Of a stretch of 15,185 nt of DNA, positions 6,592 through 14,435 are shown in pieces. The stretch's first letter is position 1, and each line of letters begins with the position of its first letter. The position numbers were made by a program, and so were the translations under genes. The stretch is from Hyphomicrobiales bacterium (GTDB taxonomy: Bacteria; Pseudomonadota; Alphaproteobacteria; Rhizobiales; Xanthobacteraceae), in NCBI GenBank assembly GCA_023266695.1, contig JAHFPO010000043.1, forward strand, positions 1 through 15,185. The letters run 5' to 3'. The notes beneath the pieces are model-generated. The model had not been told where the DNA came from and searched no databases. It saw nothing but the letters and a program-made list of their open reading frames with translations.

Positions 6592-7338
6592 TCACGCGCT
6601 CAGCTTGGCGAGGAGGGCGTCGGAAATCTCGAAATTGGCATAGACGTTCTGAACGTCGTCATTGTCCTCGAGCGTCTCGATGAGCTTCAAGAGCTTTTCG
6701 CCGGCCTCGTCGTCCACCGGGACGCTGTTCTGCGGCCGCCATACGAGCCCGTTCTTGCGCGGCTCGCCGAACTTCGCCTCGAGCGCGCGGGCGACCTCGT
6801 TCAGGTTCTCGGGCGCGCAGATCACCTCGTGGCCGCTCGCGGATGAGGAGACATCCTCGGCGCCCGCCTCGATCGCCGCCTCCAGCACGGCGTCGGCGGT
6901 GGCCTTGTCGGCCCCGTACTGGACCACGCCGACCCGGCTGAACAGGAAGGCGACCGCGCCGGTCTCGGCGAGGCTCCCGCCATTCTTGCTGAAATAGGAG
7001 CGCACCTCGGAAGCGGTGCGGTTGCGGTTGTCGGTGAGCGCCTCGACGATGAGGGCGACCCCGCCCGGCCCGTAGCCCTCGTAGCGAATCTCGTCGTAGC
7101 TCTCGGCGTCGCCGCCCTGCGCCTTCTTGATCGCGCGCTCGATATTGTCCTTGGGCATGTTTTCCGCCCGCGCGGCAAGCATCGCGGCGCGCAGGCGCGG
7201 ATTCATATTGGGATCGGGCAGGCCCAGCTTCGCCGACACCGTGATCTCGCGCGCGAGCTTGCCGAACAGCTTCGACTTGGCCGCGTCCTGCCGGCCCTTG
7301 CGGTACATGATGTTCTTGTATTGCGAATGACCGGCCAT
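6592..7338 (-). CDS. yebC: YebC/PmpR family protein (translation factor or transcriptional regulator)
   Basis: This is a 248-residue YebC/TACO1-family protein. The family is cytoplasmic and has been linked both to DNA-binding regulation (PmpR) and to relief of ribosome stalling on polyproline. The start motif MAGHSQYKNIMYRKG, LFGKLAREITVSAKLG, NMPKDNIERAIKKA and YEGYGPGGVALIVEALTDNRNRT are all family signatures. I set the start at the ATG at 7338, which gives the canonical N-terminus and the usual length. An in-frame ATG at 7392 would add 18 unrelated residues across the probable promoter. AAGGG sits just upstream. Genes next to ruvC in this orientation are standard for alphaproteobacteria. 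Confidence 0.96.
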   Translation of the reverse strand: MAGHSQYKNIMYRKGRQDAAKSKLFGKLAREITVSAKLGLPDPNMNPRLRAAMLAARAENMPKDNIERAIKKAQGGDAESYDEIRYEGYGPGGVALIVEALTDNRNRTASEVRSYFSKNGGSLAETGAVAFLFSRVGVVQYGADKATADAVLEAAIEAGAEDVSSSASGHEVICAPENLNEVARALEAKFGEPRKNGLVWRPQNSVPVDDEAGEKLLKLIETLEDNDDVQNVYANFEISDALLAKLSA

Positions 7339-7377
7339 ATACCCTTTGTCTCCCGAGCCAATGCCCAGACGGGGCGC

Positions 7378-7406
7378 CTTATAGGTCGCCACCCATGGGA
7401 AATAAA
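7378..7406 (-). promoter_or_regulatory. Possible yebC promoter
   Basis: On the yebC strand TATAAG (7383-7378) resembles a -10 element (five of six). Seventeen bases further upstream TTTATT (7406-7401) is a weak -35 (three of six). The position would give a short leader of about 30 bases before the yebC ATG at 7338, downstream of the terminator at 7449-7478. Confidence 0.25.
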
Positions 7407-7448
7407 GAACGGGCGCCCGCGCCTCGATCCAGATCAGCGGCCCGAAAC

Positions 7449-7478
7449 GAAACCGCCGGTCGACGGACCGGCGGCTTC
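7449..7478 (-). terminator. Probable intrinsic terminator of the minus-strand DUF465 gene
   Basis: A nine-base perfect stem CCGCCGGTC/GACCGGCGG (7453-7461 with 7466-7474) has a four-base loop. On the minus strand it is followed by TTTCGTTTCGG, an interrupted T-rich run. It lies 24 bases after the DUF465 stop at 7502 and upstream of yebC, so it would separate the two units. The imperfect T tract lowers certainty. Confidence 0.6.
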
Positions 7479-7501
7479 AACTCGGTAGCGGGTCGGGCGG
7501 A

Positions 7502-7687
7502 TCAGTGCACGGTGCTCTCGACTTCGTGCCGCAACCGCTCGATCTCGTCCTTCACTTGCAGCTTGCGCCGCTTCAGTTCTGACAGCTTGAGCGTATTGGT
7601 TCCGAGATGGGCGAGCTCTTCCTTGATCTCACGCTCCAACGCCTCGTGCTGCTGCTCGAGCTCGGAAAGCTGCGCCTGAATGGACAT
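7502..7687 (-). CDS. DUF465 (YdcH-like) small coiled-coil protein
   Basis: The 61-residue product belongs to DUF465 by its pattern: LSELEQQHEALEREI, a short turn, then LKRRKLQVKDEIERLRHE. This forms two heptad-rich helices, expected to make an antiparallel cytoplasmic coiled coil. The function of the family is unknown. The start chosen is the ATG at 7687 (MSIQAQLSELE), with GGGAGAG upstream. The frame stays open for another 60 codons upstream, but that part lacks family character. A second, divergently oriented DUF465 gene begins at 7909. The 221 bases between them hold no other gene that I can see. Confidence 0.88.
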   Translation of the reverse strand: MSIQAQLSELEQQHEALEREIKEELAHLGTNTLKLSELKRRKLQVKDEIERLRHEVESTVH

Positions 7688-7908
7688 GGATGCGATCTCT
7701 CCCTGTTCGGGGTTCGACCCCATGAGTGTGCCATGGAGGCCCATCGAAGTCGACGATGGCGACGTGCTGCGACGCAATAATCCACTGTAGATGCTCGACG
7801 ATTGGTTAGCGGCCCGGAGCCGTGGAGGGGTTTGCTTGCGAGCGGCGGGGGCGGGGGCGATACTCACGGGACCGGTGGGTCGGCACGGCCGAGGCGCAGC
7901 GGCGGGCC

Positions 7909-8115
7909 ATGAACGCAGAGGAAGAACGCGAACTCCGTGCCGAGCTCGAACGGCTGAAGCAGGAGCACCGCGACCTCGACTCCGCGATCGAGGCGCTCCT
8001 CGCCGTGCCCGGATACGACCGGCTCCAGGTGCAGCGCCTCAAAAAACGCAAGTTGCAGCTGCGCGACCAGATCACCCGGATCGAGGATCAGCTGTTCCCC
8101 GATATCATCGCGTGA
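7909..8115 (+). CDS. DUF465 (YdcH-like) small coiled-coil protein, second copy
   Basis: The 68-residue product shares the DUF465 layout: LRAELERLKQEHRDLDSAIEALL, then RLQVQRLKKRKLQLRDQITRIEDQL, ending FPDIIA. It is highly charged and predicted to be almost entirely coiled coil. It diverges from the other DUF465 gene. The two align through the EH..L...I and LK.RKL..(K/R)D.I motifs but differ elsewhere, so they are old paralogues rather than a recent duplication. The ATG at 7909 gives the family N-terminus MNAEEERELR; an upstream in-frame ATG at 7822 would add 29 residues of non-family sequence. The Shine-Dalgarno (GGCGGG) is weak. Confidence 0.85.
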   Translation: MNAEEERELRAELERLKQEHRDLDSAIEALLAVPGYDRLQVQRLKKRKLQLRDQITRIEDQLFPDIIA

Positions 8116-8121
8116 CGGCAG

Positions 8122-8165
8122 GTGCCGCCGTTCCGGCACTCGGCCCTGCGTATCCCGGCCGGGAT
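8122..8165. repeat. Paired inverted repeats between convergent genes
   Basis: GTGCCG/CGGCAC (8122-8127 with 8134-8139) forms a six-base stem. A 14-base perfect palindrome ATCCCGGCCGGGAT follows at 8152-8165. Both lie in the 59 bases between the plus-strand DUF465 gene and the minus-strand peroxiredoxin gene, where a bidirectional transcript end is expected. Neither is followed by a T run, so termination by an intrinsic mechanism is not shown. The palindrome resembles dispersed intergenic repeats of this group of bacteria. Confidence 0.5.
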
Positions 8166-8174
8166 GACAAGGGG

Positions 8175-8660
8175 TCAGAGCGACTTCATCAGATTGTCGG
8201 CGCTGGTGACCTCGGCCTTGCCGGTCTCCGCCTCGACATTGAGCGCCTTCACCACACCGTCCTCGACCAGCATGGCATAGCGCTTGGAGCGCGTGCCGCC
8301 CATGCCGCGTTCGGTCGCGTCATAGTCGAGACCGATCGCCTTGACGAATTCACCGTTACCGTCGGCAAGAAAGAGAATCTTACCATCGCCGCCGCTCGCC
8401 TTGGCCCAGGCGTTCATCACCCAATGGTCGTTGACGGCGGTGACCACGATCGCATCGACGCCCTTGGCGCGGATCGCAGCGGCCTTATCGATGAAGCCCG
8501 GCAAGTGGTTGCGGCTGCAGGTCGCGGTGAAGGCGCCGGGCATGCCGACGAGCACGACCCGCTTGCCTTTGAAGACTTCGGCGGTGGTGCGCGGCGCAGG
8601 CCCCTCGGCCGTCACCACGCGGAATGTCGCATCGGGAAGTTTGTCGCCGACCTTGATCAT
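8175..8660 (-). CDS. Prx5-type peroxiredoxin
   Basis: This is a thiol peroxidase of the Prx5 subfamily that reduces hydrogen peroxide and alkyl hydroperoxides, usually with glutathione or glutaredoxin. The 161-residue product has the active-site block PGAFTATCSRNHLPGF, with P41, T45 and the peroxidatic C48 in the universal PxxxTxxC pattern. The conserved arginine is R127 (RYAMLVEDG). C48 is the only cysteine in the protein, so it works as a one-Cys enzyme needing an external reductant. Many relatives read TPTC where this one has TATC. The start ATG at 8660 follows AGGGG. It lies 62 bases downstream of the DsbD-like gene on the same strand, probably as one unit. There is no signal peptide, so it is cytoplasmic. 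Confidence 0.93.
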   Translation of the reverse strand: MIKVGDKLPDATFRVVTAEGPAPRTTAEVFKGKRVVLVGMPGAFTATCSRNHLPGFIDKAAAIRAKGVDAIVVTAVNDHWVMNAWAKASGGDGKILFLADGNGEFVKAIGLDYDATERGMGGTRSKRYAMLVEDGVVKALNVEAETGKAEVTSADNLMKSL

Positions 8661-8722
8661 CGTTCTGCCCCTGGTTGCCCCGCCGGAACACCGGCCGGCC
8701 GCATCCTATTGCGTCCAGCGGC

Positions 8723-9568
8723 CTAGTCGAGCGGGGCCACGACCTCGATCGCATCGCTCCCGGCGACCAGGGTGAACTTGAGCTTCGCCGGGATGGTGCC
8801 GGGCTTGGCGCCGGGCGGAGCGCCGTCGATCGCAACGCTGAAACGGGCGCGGCCGCCGGCCGCTTCGATCCGCTCCGGCAGCGGCAAGGCCCAGTCCTCG
8901 CTCGGCCCCTCGGCGAAGAGGTCGAATTTCTTTCCCGGCGGAACCGCGACCTCGACCACGGCGCGGGGCTCCTTGCCCCGTTCGAGCCGCACCGCGAGCA
9001 CGCTGAGAGCCTTGTCTTCGCCGAGCTTCTTGGACTTCGGCACGCGCGCCTCGGCGGCATCGAGCGCGGGCAAGGAGGCGCCGCCACCCGCGGGCACATC
9101 GAGCACAAAACGGGCCTCGGCCGGGATGCAGATTTTCTCGCACACGGCGAAATCGAAGAGCAGGCGGAGTTTCACCGGCCGCGCCGGATCGGCTGGACGG
9201 ATACGCAGGGGGAAGACGACGCTGTCCAAGTACCCGATGACCTTGGGCCCGCTGGCCTCGACGATGCGCTCGGGCGCCGGAAAGCTGAGCTCGACCGCGG
9301 CGAGATTGTCCGAGCCCGACCAATCGAACCGCGGCGGCACGCCGGCATCGCCCGGATAGCGCCAATAGGTGTGCCATCCGCGCGCGAGTTGGATCTCGAT
9401 GCCGCCGCGCAACGGGCCGCCGCTCCCCGCCGAACCGGCGGCGAGAAGTCGCACCTTGGCCTGGCCCAGTTCCACCCAGGGTGATTCGATCGCGGACGAC
9501 GTCCCGGCGAACATCAAAATGCCTGCCAGGAATGCCCCGATCGGCGCGAAATGAGGTCTGCAAACCAT
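8723..9568 (-). CDS. Exported DsbD N-terminal (alpha-domain)-like protein
   Basis: The 281-residue product begins with a signal peptide (about residues 1-26, GAFLAGILMFAGTSSA). It continues with an immunoglobulin-like domain matching the periplasmic alpha domain of DsbD, the thiol-disulfide carrier that passes electrons to periplasmic thioredoxin-like proteins. Signature stretches are GWHTYWRYPGDAGVPP (64-79) and FAVCEKICIPAEA, with the cysteine pair C143/C147 (CxxxC). The membrane (DsbD beta) and thioredoxin (gamma) domains are absent and no membrane helix follows, so this is a solo domain. The start ATG at 9568 has AAGAGAAA upstream; the frame is open much further upstream but overlaps yqgE on the other strand. 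The likely partner is a separately encoded CcdA-type membrane protein. The family is fairly certain, the redox role inferred. Confidence 0.82.
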   Translation of the reverse strand: MVCRPHFAPIGAFLAGILMFAGTSSAIESPWVELGQAKVRLLAAGSAGSGGPLRGGIEIQLARGWHTYWRYPGDAGVPPRFDWSGSDNLAAVELSFPAPERIVEASGPKVIGYLDSVVFPLRIRPADPARPVKLRLLFDFAVCEKICIPAEARFVLDVPAGGGASLPALDAAEARVPKSKKLGEDKALSVLAVRLERGKEPRAVVEVAVPPGKKFDLFAEGPSEDWALPLPERIEAAGGRARFSVAIDGAPPGAKPGTIPAKLKFTLVAGSDAIEVVAPLD

Positions 9569-9676
9569 GATTTCTCTTAAGCCTTCATGCCATTTCCGGC
9601 CCAAGCACGATCGCGTGATCCCGCATACGAATGAGTCGAATTTTGCATCGTCGTCCCGCTGGGTTAGTCTTTCGCC

Positions 9677-10294
9677 ATGAAGATCGGCCCCACCAAGATC
9701 GAAGCGACGCGGCGGCCCGGCTATCTCGACGGTCAGTTGTTGGTCGCCATGCCGACCGTACGGGACGACCGCTTCGCCCATTCGGTGATCTATCTCTGCG
9801 CCCACTCGGCCGAGGGGGCCATGGGGATCGTCGTCAACCAGCCCGCCCCGCACATCAATTTTAGGGATCTCCTGGTGCAGCTCGAAGTGATCCCGGCTGC
9901 CAACCCCATCGAGTTGCCGCAGCGCGCGGGCGGCGTACGCGTGCTCAAGGGCGGTCCGGTCGAGACCGGACGCGGCTTCGTGCTGCATTCCGCCGACTTC
10001 TTCATCGAGAACTCGACGCTGCCGATCGACAACGGCATTTGCCTGACCGCGACCCTCGATATCTTGAAGGCGATCGCCCGCGGCCAAGGACCCGAAAGCG
10101 CGGTGCTTGCGCTCGGTTATTCCGGCTGGGCCCCCGGCCAGCTGGAGAGCGAGATCCACGCCAACGGGTGGCTCAATTGCGACGCCGATGCGGAGCTGAT
10201 CTTCGGTACCGACATCGAGGGGAAATACAAGCAGGCGCTGCGCAAGATCGGCATCGATCCGGCCAAGCTTTCTTCCGACGCCGGACACGCCTGA
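9677..10294 (+). CDS. yqgE: YqgE/AlgH family protein (UPF0301, DUF179)
   Basis: The 205-residue product is a YqgE/AlgH protein. The family is a conserved cytoplasmic fold of uncertain biochemical role, named AlgH after an alginate-regulation gene in Pseudomonas. Signatures are GYLDGQLLVAMPTVRDDRFAHSVIYLCAHS and EGAMGIVVNQ near the N-terminus, then VLKGGPVETGRGFVLHS and ALGYSGWAPGQLESEI. The length fits the family. The ATG at 9677 follows a weak GGGTTAG. It diverges from the DsbD-like gene (108 bases between starts) and converges with the large EAL-domain gene, the two stops being five bases apart. Confidence 0.94.
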   Translation: MKIGPTKIEATRRPGYLDGQLLVAMPTVRDDRFAHSVIYLCAHSAEGAMGIVVNQPAPHINFRDLLVQLEVIPAANPIELPQRAGGVRVLKGGPVETGRGFVLHSADFFIENSTLPIDNGICLTATLDILKAIARGQGPESAVLALGYSGWAPGQLESEIHANGWLNCDADAELIFGTDIEGKYKQALRKIGIDPAKLSSDAGHA

Positions 10295-10299
10295 GATCA

Positions 10300-13188
10300 T
10301 CAGCTCGCGCGGGCGCGCCGCACGGCCGGCTCCGTCGGCACCAGCAGGCGCTTGGCTTCCTCCGCCGTCATCGGCTCGCCGAAGGCGTAGCCTTGCGCAT
10401 ATTCGCAACCGAGCTGATAGAGCTCGACCGCGTCCGAATCGGATTCGGCGCCCTCGGCGACGACCTCCATGCCGAGATCGTGCGCGAGCGCGATGATCGA
10501 TCGCAGGATCACGGGACGCGCGCCGCGTCCCGAACCGCGCACGAATTGCTGGTCGATCTTGATGGTATCGAAGGGGAAGCGCTGCAGATAAGCGAGCGAG
10601 GAATATCCGGTGCCGAAATCGTCGAGCGAGAGCCCGGCGCCGAGCTCGCGGATGCGGACCAGCATCTGGGCGGCGAGTTCGGGATTTTCCATCACCAGCG
10701 ACTCGGTGAGCTCGAGCTTGAGGGTGGCGGGGGCGAGCAGATTGCGGGATAGGATTCCCTTGACGTCCTGGATCAGATCCTGACGCAGAAGCTGGCGCGA
10801 GGAGATATTGACGCTCACGAAGATCGGCATCGCATTCGGCAACAGGCGCTGCCAGATCACCAGCTGGCGGGCCGCGCGCTCCAGCACGAAACGGCCGAGA
10901 TCGGCAATGAGCCCGGTCTGCTCGGCGATCGGGACGAACTCGGCCGGCCCGAGCCGGCCCAGCCGCGGATGGTTCCAGCGCAGCAGCGCCTCGAAACCGG
11001 CGATGGCGCGGTCCTCAAGGCGCACGATCGGCTGATAGTAAATCATCACTTCTTCACGCTCGAGCGCACGCCGGAGATCCGACTCCAGCGTCAATTGATC
11101 AATCTTCTGCGACCGCATGGCGGGCTTGAACACCTCGATGCGATCGGCGCCCTGCTGCTTGGCGCGATACATGGCGAGCTCGGCGTCTTTTAGAAGCTCC
11201 TCGCGCTGGCGGGTCTGTCCGTCATAGAGCACCAGCCCGATCGAGGCGGTGAGGAAGATCTGGCGCGTGCCGAATCCGATCGGCGCGCGCAAGCTGCGCC
11301 GGATCGTGTCGGCGAAGGCGGTGATGCGCTCGGGCTCGCGCTCCGACATCAGAATCATGCCGAACTGGTCGCCGGCGACGCGGGCGAGCGTATCCTGCGG
11401 CTTCAGAAGACGGGTGAGCCGGCGGGCGATGGTCAGGAGGATCGAGTCGCCGACCGCCATGCCGACGCTGGCGTTCACCTGCTTGAAGCGGTCGAGGTCG
11501 ATGATGATGACGGTCGGACGGATGTGTTCGTCGGCGAGCGCAAAAGCGATCGCGGCCTCGAGCCGATCGAGAAACAGGGCACGGTTCGGCAGGCTGGTCA
11601 GATTGTCGTGGACGGCGTCGTGCAGCAACCGCTCCTCGGCGACCTTGACATCGGTGATGTCGGCAAGGGTGCCGACGACCCGCAGCACCTCGCCGTCGGT
11701 GCCGACCACCGGCCGGGCACGCAACCTGAACCAAAGGTAGTGGCCGTCCTCGGTACGCAGGCGAAATTCCTGCACGATGCGCCCACGGCGTTGTTCGAGT
11801 ACGCCGTCGAGCGCCATGCGGAAGCGGTCGCGGTCGGAGGGATGGAGAATTTCGAGCCAGCCGGCGGCCGCGGTCTCGAGCATTCCGTGCTTGAGACCGA
11901 GCGCCTGCTCCGCTTCGGGACTCGTATAGATGAGATCGCGAGCGACATCCCAATCCCACACCACGTCGCCGGCGCCGGTAAGCGCGAGCGCACGGCGCTC
12001 CAGGTCGTTGACGATGCCTTCGGCGCCCACGCCCGCGAAGGCGTGCTGCATCACGGTGAAACCGATTAGCATGACGATGAGCTCGAGACCGCCGAGGAGC
12101 GCCGGCGCGACCAGATCGTTGGTGAACATCCCGGCAACGGTCAATCCGGTCGCGAGCACCCAGACCGTCAACAGGAACCAGGTCGGCACCAGCAGGACGG
12201 CCCGATCGAAGCCGTGGGTGGCGAGATAGACGACGAGACCGAAGCCGACGAGGGCGACCGCGAGCAGGGAAAGACGCGCGATCCCGGCCGCGATCGGCGG
12301 CTCGACGAGCGCGAGCGCCACCAGCGCCGCCAGGAAGATCAGCCAACTCGCGGCGACGTGCGAATAGCGCACGTTCCAGCGCGCGAGATTGAGATAGGCG
12401 AACAGGAAGACGACGAGCGTCGCGGCCAGGATCGCTTCGCCGGCGGCGCGCGCGAACTGCTCGGTCGCGGGCGAGAGCCCGAATACCTTGGTCCAGAAGC
12501 CGAAATCGATGCCGATATAGGCGAGCACCGCCCAAGCGAGCGCCGCCGCCGCCGGGAACATCATGCTGCCCTTCACCACGAACAGGATGGTGAGGAAGAG
12601 CGCGAGCAGACCGGCGATGCCGATGACGATGCCGTTATAGAGCGTGAAGCTGTTGACCTTGCCCTTGTAGGCTTCGGGCTCCCACAGATAGAGCTGCGGC
12701 AAATACGCGGAACTGATCTCAACCACGAAGGTGATCGTGCTGCCCGGATCGAGGGTGACGAGATAGGCATCGGCATCGCTCGCGGCCTGGCGTTCCGGCC
12801 GGAAGCCCTGACTCGGCGTGATGCTGACGATGCGCACGCTGCCGAGGTCCGGCCAAAACACGCCCGACCCAACCATCTGGTAATGGGGCGCCACGATCAG
12901 CCGGTCGACCTGCTCGTCGGTATTGTTGGCGAGCGCGAACACCACCCAATTGGTCACGCCCTGCGGCTCGCGCGCGCGCACTTCGATCCGGCGCACGATG
13001 CCGTCGGCGCCGGGCGCGGTCGAGACCTGGAGCCGGTCGCCGTCGGTCTGATGGCGGTCCGCTGCGGGCAACAGGTCGATCGCCGGCGTACCGAGCCGGA
13101 TCGCGACCGCCTCGACGGCGTACGCACGCCCGATGCCGAGCGAGACGGCGGCGAGGATCAGGCACGCGAGGAGACGACCGATACGCAA
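10300..13188 (-). CDS. Membrane c-di-GMP phosphodiesterase: 7TM-DISM, PAS, degenerate GGDEF, EAL
   Basis: The 962-residue product has a signal sequence (1-24) and a periplasmic domain (about 25-175). Seven hydrophobic helices follow (about 183-207, 210-230, 248-268, 279-297, 303-326, 330-354, 361-383), resembling a 7TMR-DISM sensor. Then come a PAS domain (399-515), GGDEF (520-690) and EAL (697-950). The GGDEF site reads AGDQF (605-609), with KPQD replacing the RxxD inhibitory site, so cyclase activity is unlikely. The EAL side keeps EALLRW (733-738), N794, E829 (LTES), D856-D857 (DDFGTG), K877, E912 and Q932, so c-di-GMP hydrolysis is expected. I chose the TTG at 13188: GGAGGG lies six bases upstream, it exposes the signal peptide, and G/C-rich third positions begin there. 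A GTG at 13326, overlapping the upstream gene's stop as GTGA with GAGG before it, is the alternative. Confidence 0.92.
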   Translation of the reverse strand: MRIGRLLACLILAAVSLGIGRAYAVEAVAIRLGTPAIDLLPAADRHQTDGDRLQVSTAPGADGIVRRIEVRAREPQGVTNWVVFALANNTDEQVDRLIVAPHYQMVGSGVFWPDLGSVRIVSITPSQGFRPERQAASDADAYLVTLDPGSTITFVVEISSAYLPQLYLWEPEAYKGKVNSFTLYNGIVIGIAGLLALFLTILFVVKGSMMFPAAAALAWAVLAYIGIDFGFWTKVFGLSPATEQFARAAGEAILAATLVVFLFAYLNLARWNVRYSHVAASWLIFLAALVALALVEPPIAAGIARLSLLAVALVGFGLVVYLATHGFDRAVLLVPTWFLLTVWVLATGLTVAGMFTNDLVAPALLGGLELIVMLIGFTVMQHAFAGVGAEGIVNDLERRALALTGAGDVVWDWDVARDLIYTSPEAEQALGLKHGMLETAAAGWLEILHPSDRDRFRMALDGVLEQRRGRIVQEFRLRTEDGHYLWFRLRARPVVGTDGEVLRVVGTLADITDVKVAEERLLHDAVHDNLTSLPNRALFLDRLEAAIAFALADEHIRPTVIIIDLDRFKQVNASVGMAVGDSILLTIARRLTRLLKPQDTLARVAGDQFGMILMSEREPERITAFADTIRRSLRAPIGFGTRQIFLTASIGLVLYDGQTRQREELLKDAELAMYRAKQQGADRIEVFKPAMRSQKIDQLTLESDLRRALEREEVMIYYQPIVRLEDRAIAGFEALLRWNHPRLGRLGPAEFVPIAEQTGLIADLGRFVLERAARQLVIWQRLLPNAMPIFVSVNISSRQLLRQDLIQDVKGILSRNLLAPATLKLELTESLVMENPELAAQMLVRIRELGAGLSLDDFGTGYSSLAYLQRFPFDTIKIDQQFVRGSGRGARPVILRSIIALAHDLGMEVVAEGAESDSDAVELYQLGCEYAQGYAFGEPMTAEEAKRLLVPTEPAVRRARAS

Positions 13189-13322
13189 TTGCAACCCTCC
13201 GGACGCGAGCCTGCCCGAGGCGGTCCGAGCGCCTTGGGCTACCCGTCCCTTAAGGCGGCAACAAGACGCCGGCCCGGACATGACGGGCGATCCTAGGTCG
13301 TTTTCCTGCCGGTCCGAACGGA

Positions 13323-14327
13323 TCACCCATTCACCTCGAGCATGATCTTGCCGATGTGAGCGCTCGTCTCCATGCGCGCATGCGCGTCCGCAGCCTTGGC
13401 AAGGGGGAAGGTCGAATCGATGACCGGCTTAATCTTTCCGGCCGTGAGCAGGGGCCAGACCTTGGCCTCGAGCGCGCGGGCGATCGCGCCCTTGTCGGCG
13501 ACCGGGCGGGCTCTCAGCGTCGAGCCGGTATGGGTTAGGCGCTTCAGCATCAGCCGGCGCAGATCGACCGTTACTTTCGTGCCTTTTTGCGTCGCGATCT
13601 GCACCACGCGGCCATCGACCGCGGCGGCCTCGTAATTGCGGTCGACATAGTCGCCGCCGACCATGTCGAGGATGAGATCGGCACCGCGGCCGCCGGTCGC
13701 CTGCTTGGTGGCGGCGACGAAGTCCTCCTTGTTGTAGTCGACGGCGAGATCGGCGCCGAGCTTCATGCAAGCCGAGCCTTTCTCGGGCGAGCCCGCGGTC
13801 ACGATCACCCGCGCGCCGAAGGCTTTGGCGAGCATGATGGCGGTCGTGCCGATGCCGCTCGAGCCGCCATGGACGAGCAACGTCTCGCCGGCCTTGAGCC
13901 CGCCGCGTTCGAACACGTTGTGCCAGACGGTCATGAAGGTCTCGGGGAGCGCGGCCGCCTCGACGAACGAGAACCCCTTGGGCACCGGCAGCGCGGTCGC
14001 CTCGTCGGCGAGGCAATATTCGGCATAGCCGCCGCCCGCGACGAGCGCGCAGACTTTGTCGCCGACCCGCCAGCGCGAAACTTTACCGCCCACGGCGATC
14101 ACCTCGCCGGCGATCTCGAGGCCCGGGATATCGGGCGCGCCCGGGGGCGGCGGATATTGACCCTTGCGTTGCATGACGTCGGGCCGGTTGACGCCGGCGG
14201 CCTTCACCCGCACCAAGAGCTCGCTTGGACCGGGGGCCGGCACCGGCCGCTCCTCCGGCACCAGCATCTCCGGCCCGCCGGGGCTTTTGATCGCGATCGC
14301 GGTCATCTTGTTGGGAAGCTTCGGCAT
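13323..14327 (-). CDS. PIG3-type NAD(P)H quinone oxidoreductase (zinc-free medium-chain reductase)
   Basis: The 334-residue product is a quinone oxidoreductase of the medium-chain dehydrogenase/reductase superfamily, closest in pattern to the PIG3/TP53I3 group. It should reduce quinones with NADPH in the cytoplasm. Motifs are AAGVNRPDVMQRKGQYPPPPGAPDIPGLEIAGEV cut into usual blocks near residues 44-76, the nucleotide-binding loop VHGGSSGIGTTA (152-163), and a C-terminal ARMETSAHIGKIMLEV. Zinc ligands of alcohol dehydrogenases are absent. I chose the ATG at 14327, which has GGAG six bases upstream; an ATG at 14357 would add ten residues with a poor ribosome site, and an ATG at 14306 would start at MTAIAI. 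Its stop lies 134 bases upstream of the chosen EAL-gene start. It diverges from the DUF1192 gene. Confidence 0.92.
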   Translation of the reverse strand: MPKLPNKMTAIAIKSPGGPEMLVPEERPVPAPGPSELLVRVKAAGVNRPDVMQRKGQYPPPPGAPDIPGLEIAGEVIAVGGKVSRWRVGDKVCALVAGGGYAEYCLADEATALPVPKGFSFVEAAALPETFMTVWHNVFERGGLKAGETLLVHGGSSGIGTTAIMLAKAFGARVIVTAGSPEKGSACMKLGADLAVDYNKEDFVAATKQATGGRGADLILDMVGGDYVDRNYEAAAVDGRVVQIATQKGTKVTVDLRRLMLKRLTHTGSTLRARPVADKGAIARALEAKVWPLLTAGKIKPVIDSTFPLAKAADAHARMETSAHIGKIMLEVNG

Positions 14328-14435
14328 CGTCGGCTCCGGGGGCGCCAAGGACCGCATGTCCTACGATTCTCGGACCGCCATGACAACGCCCGGCCTCATC
14401 CGATAGGCTGGGCGGCGCGAGACGAGGAAGCGGCG

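Noticed and set aside
7339..7392. N-terminal extension of YebC to the ATG at 7392
   Set aside because: The family begins at MAGHSQYKNIM; the extension crosses a probable -10 element and has no family similarity.
9569..10408. Upstream extension of the DsbD-like frame over yqgE
   Set aside because: The extension is antisense to a well-supported yqgE, and the signal peptide begins at the ATG at 9568.
12214..13296. Plus-strand open frame opposite the EAL-domain gene
   Set aside because: Its composition is dominated by Arg, Asp, Glu and Ala, as expected for an antisense shadow; no motif was recognised.
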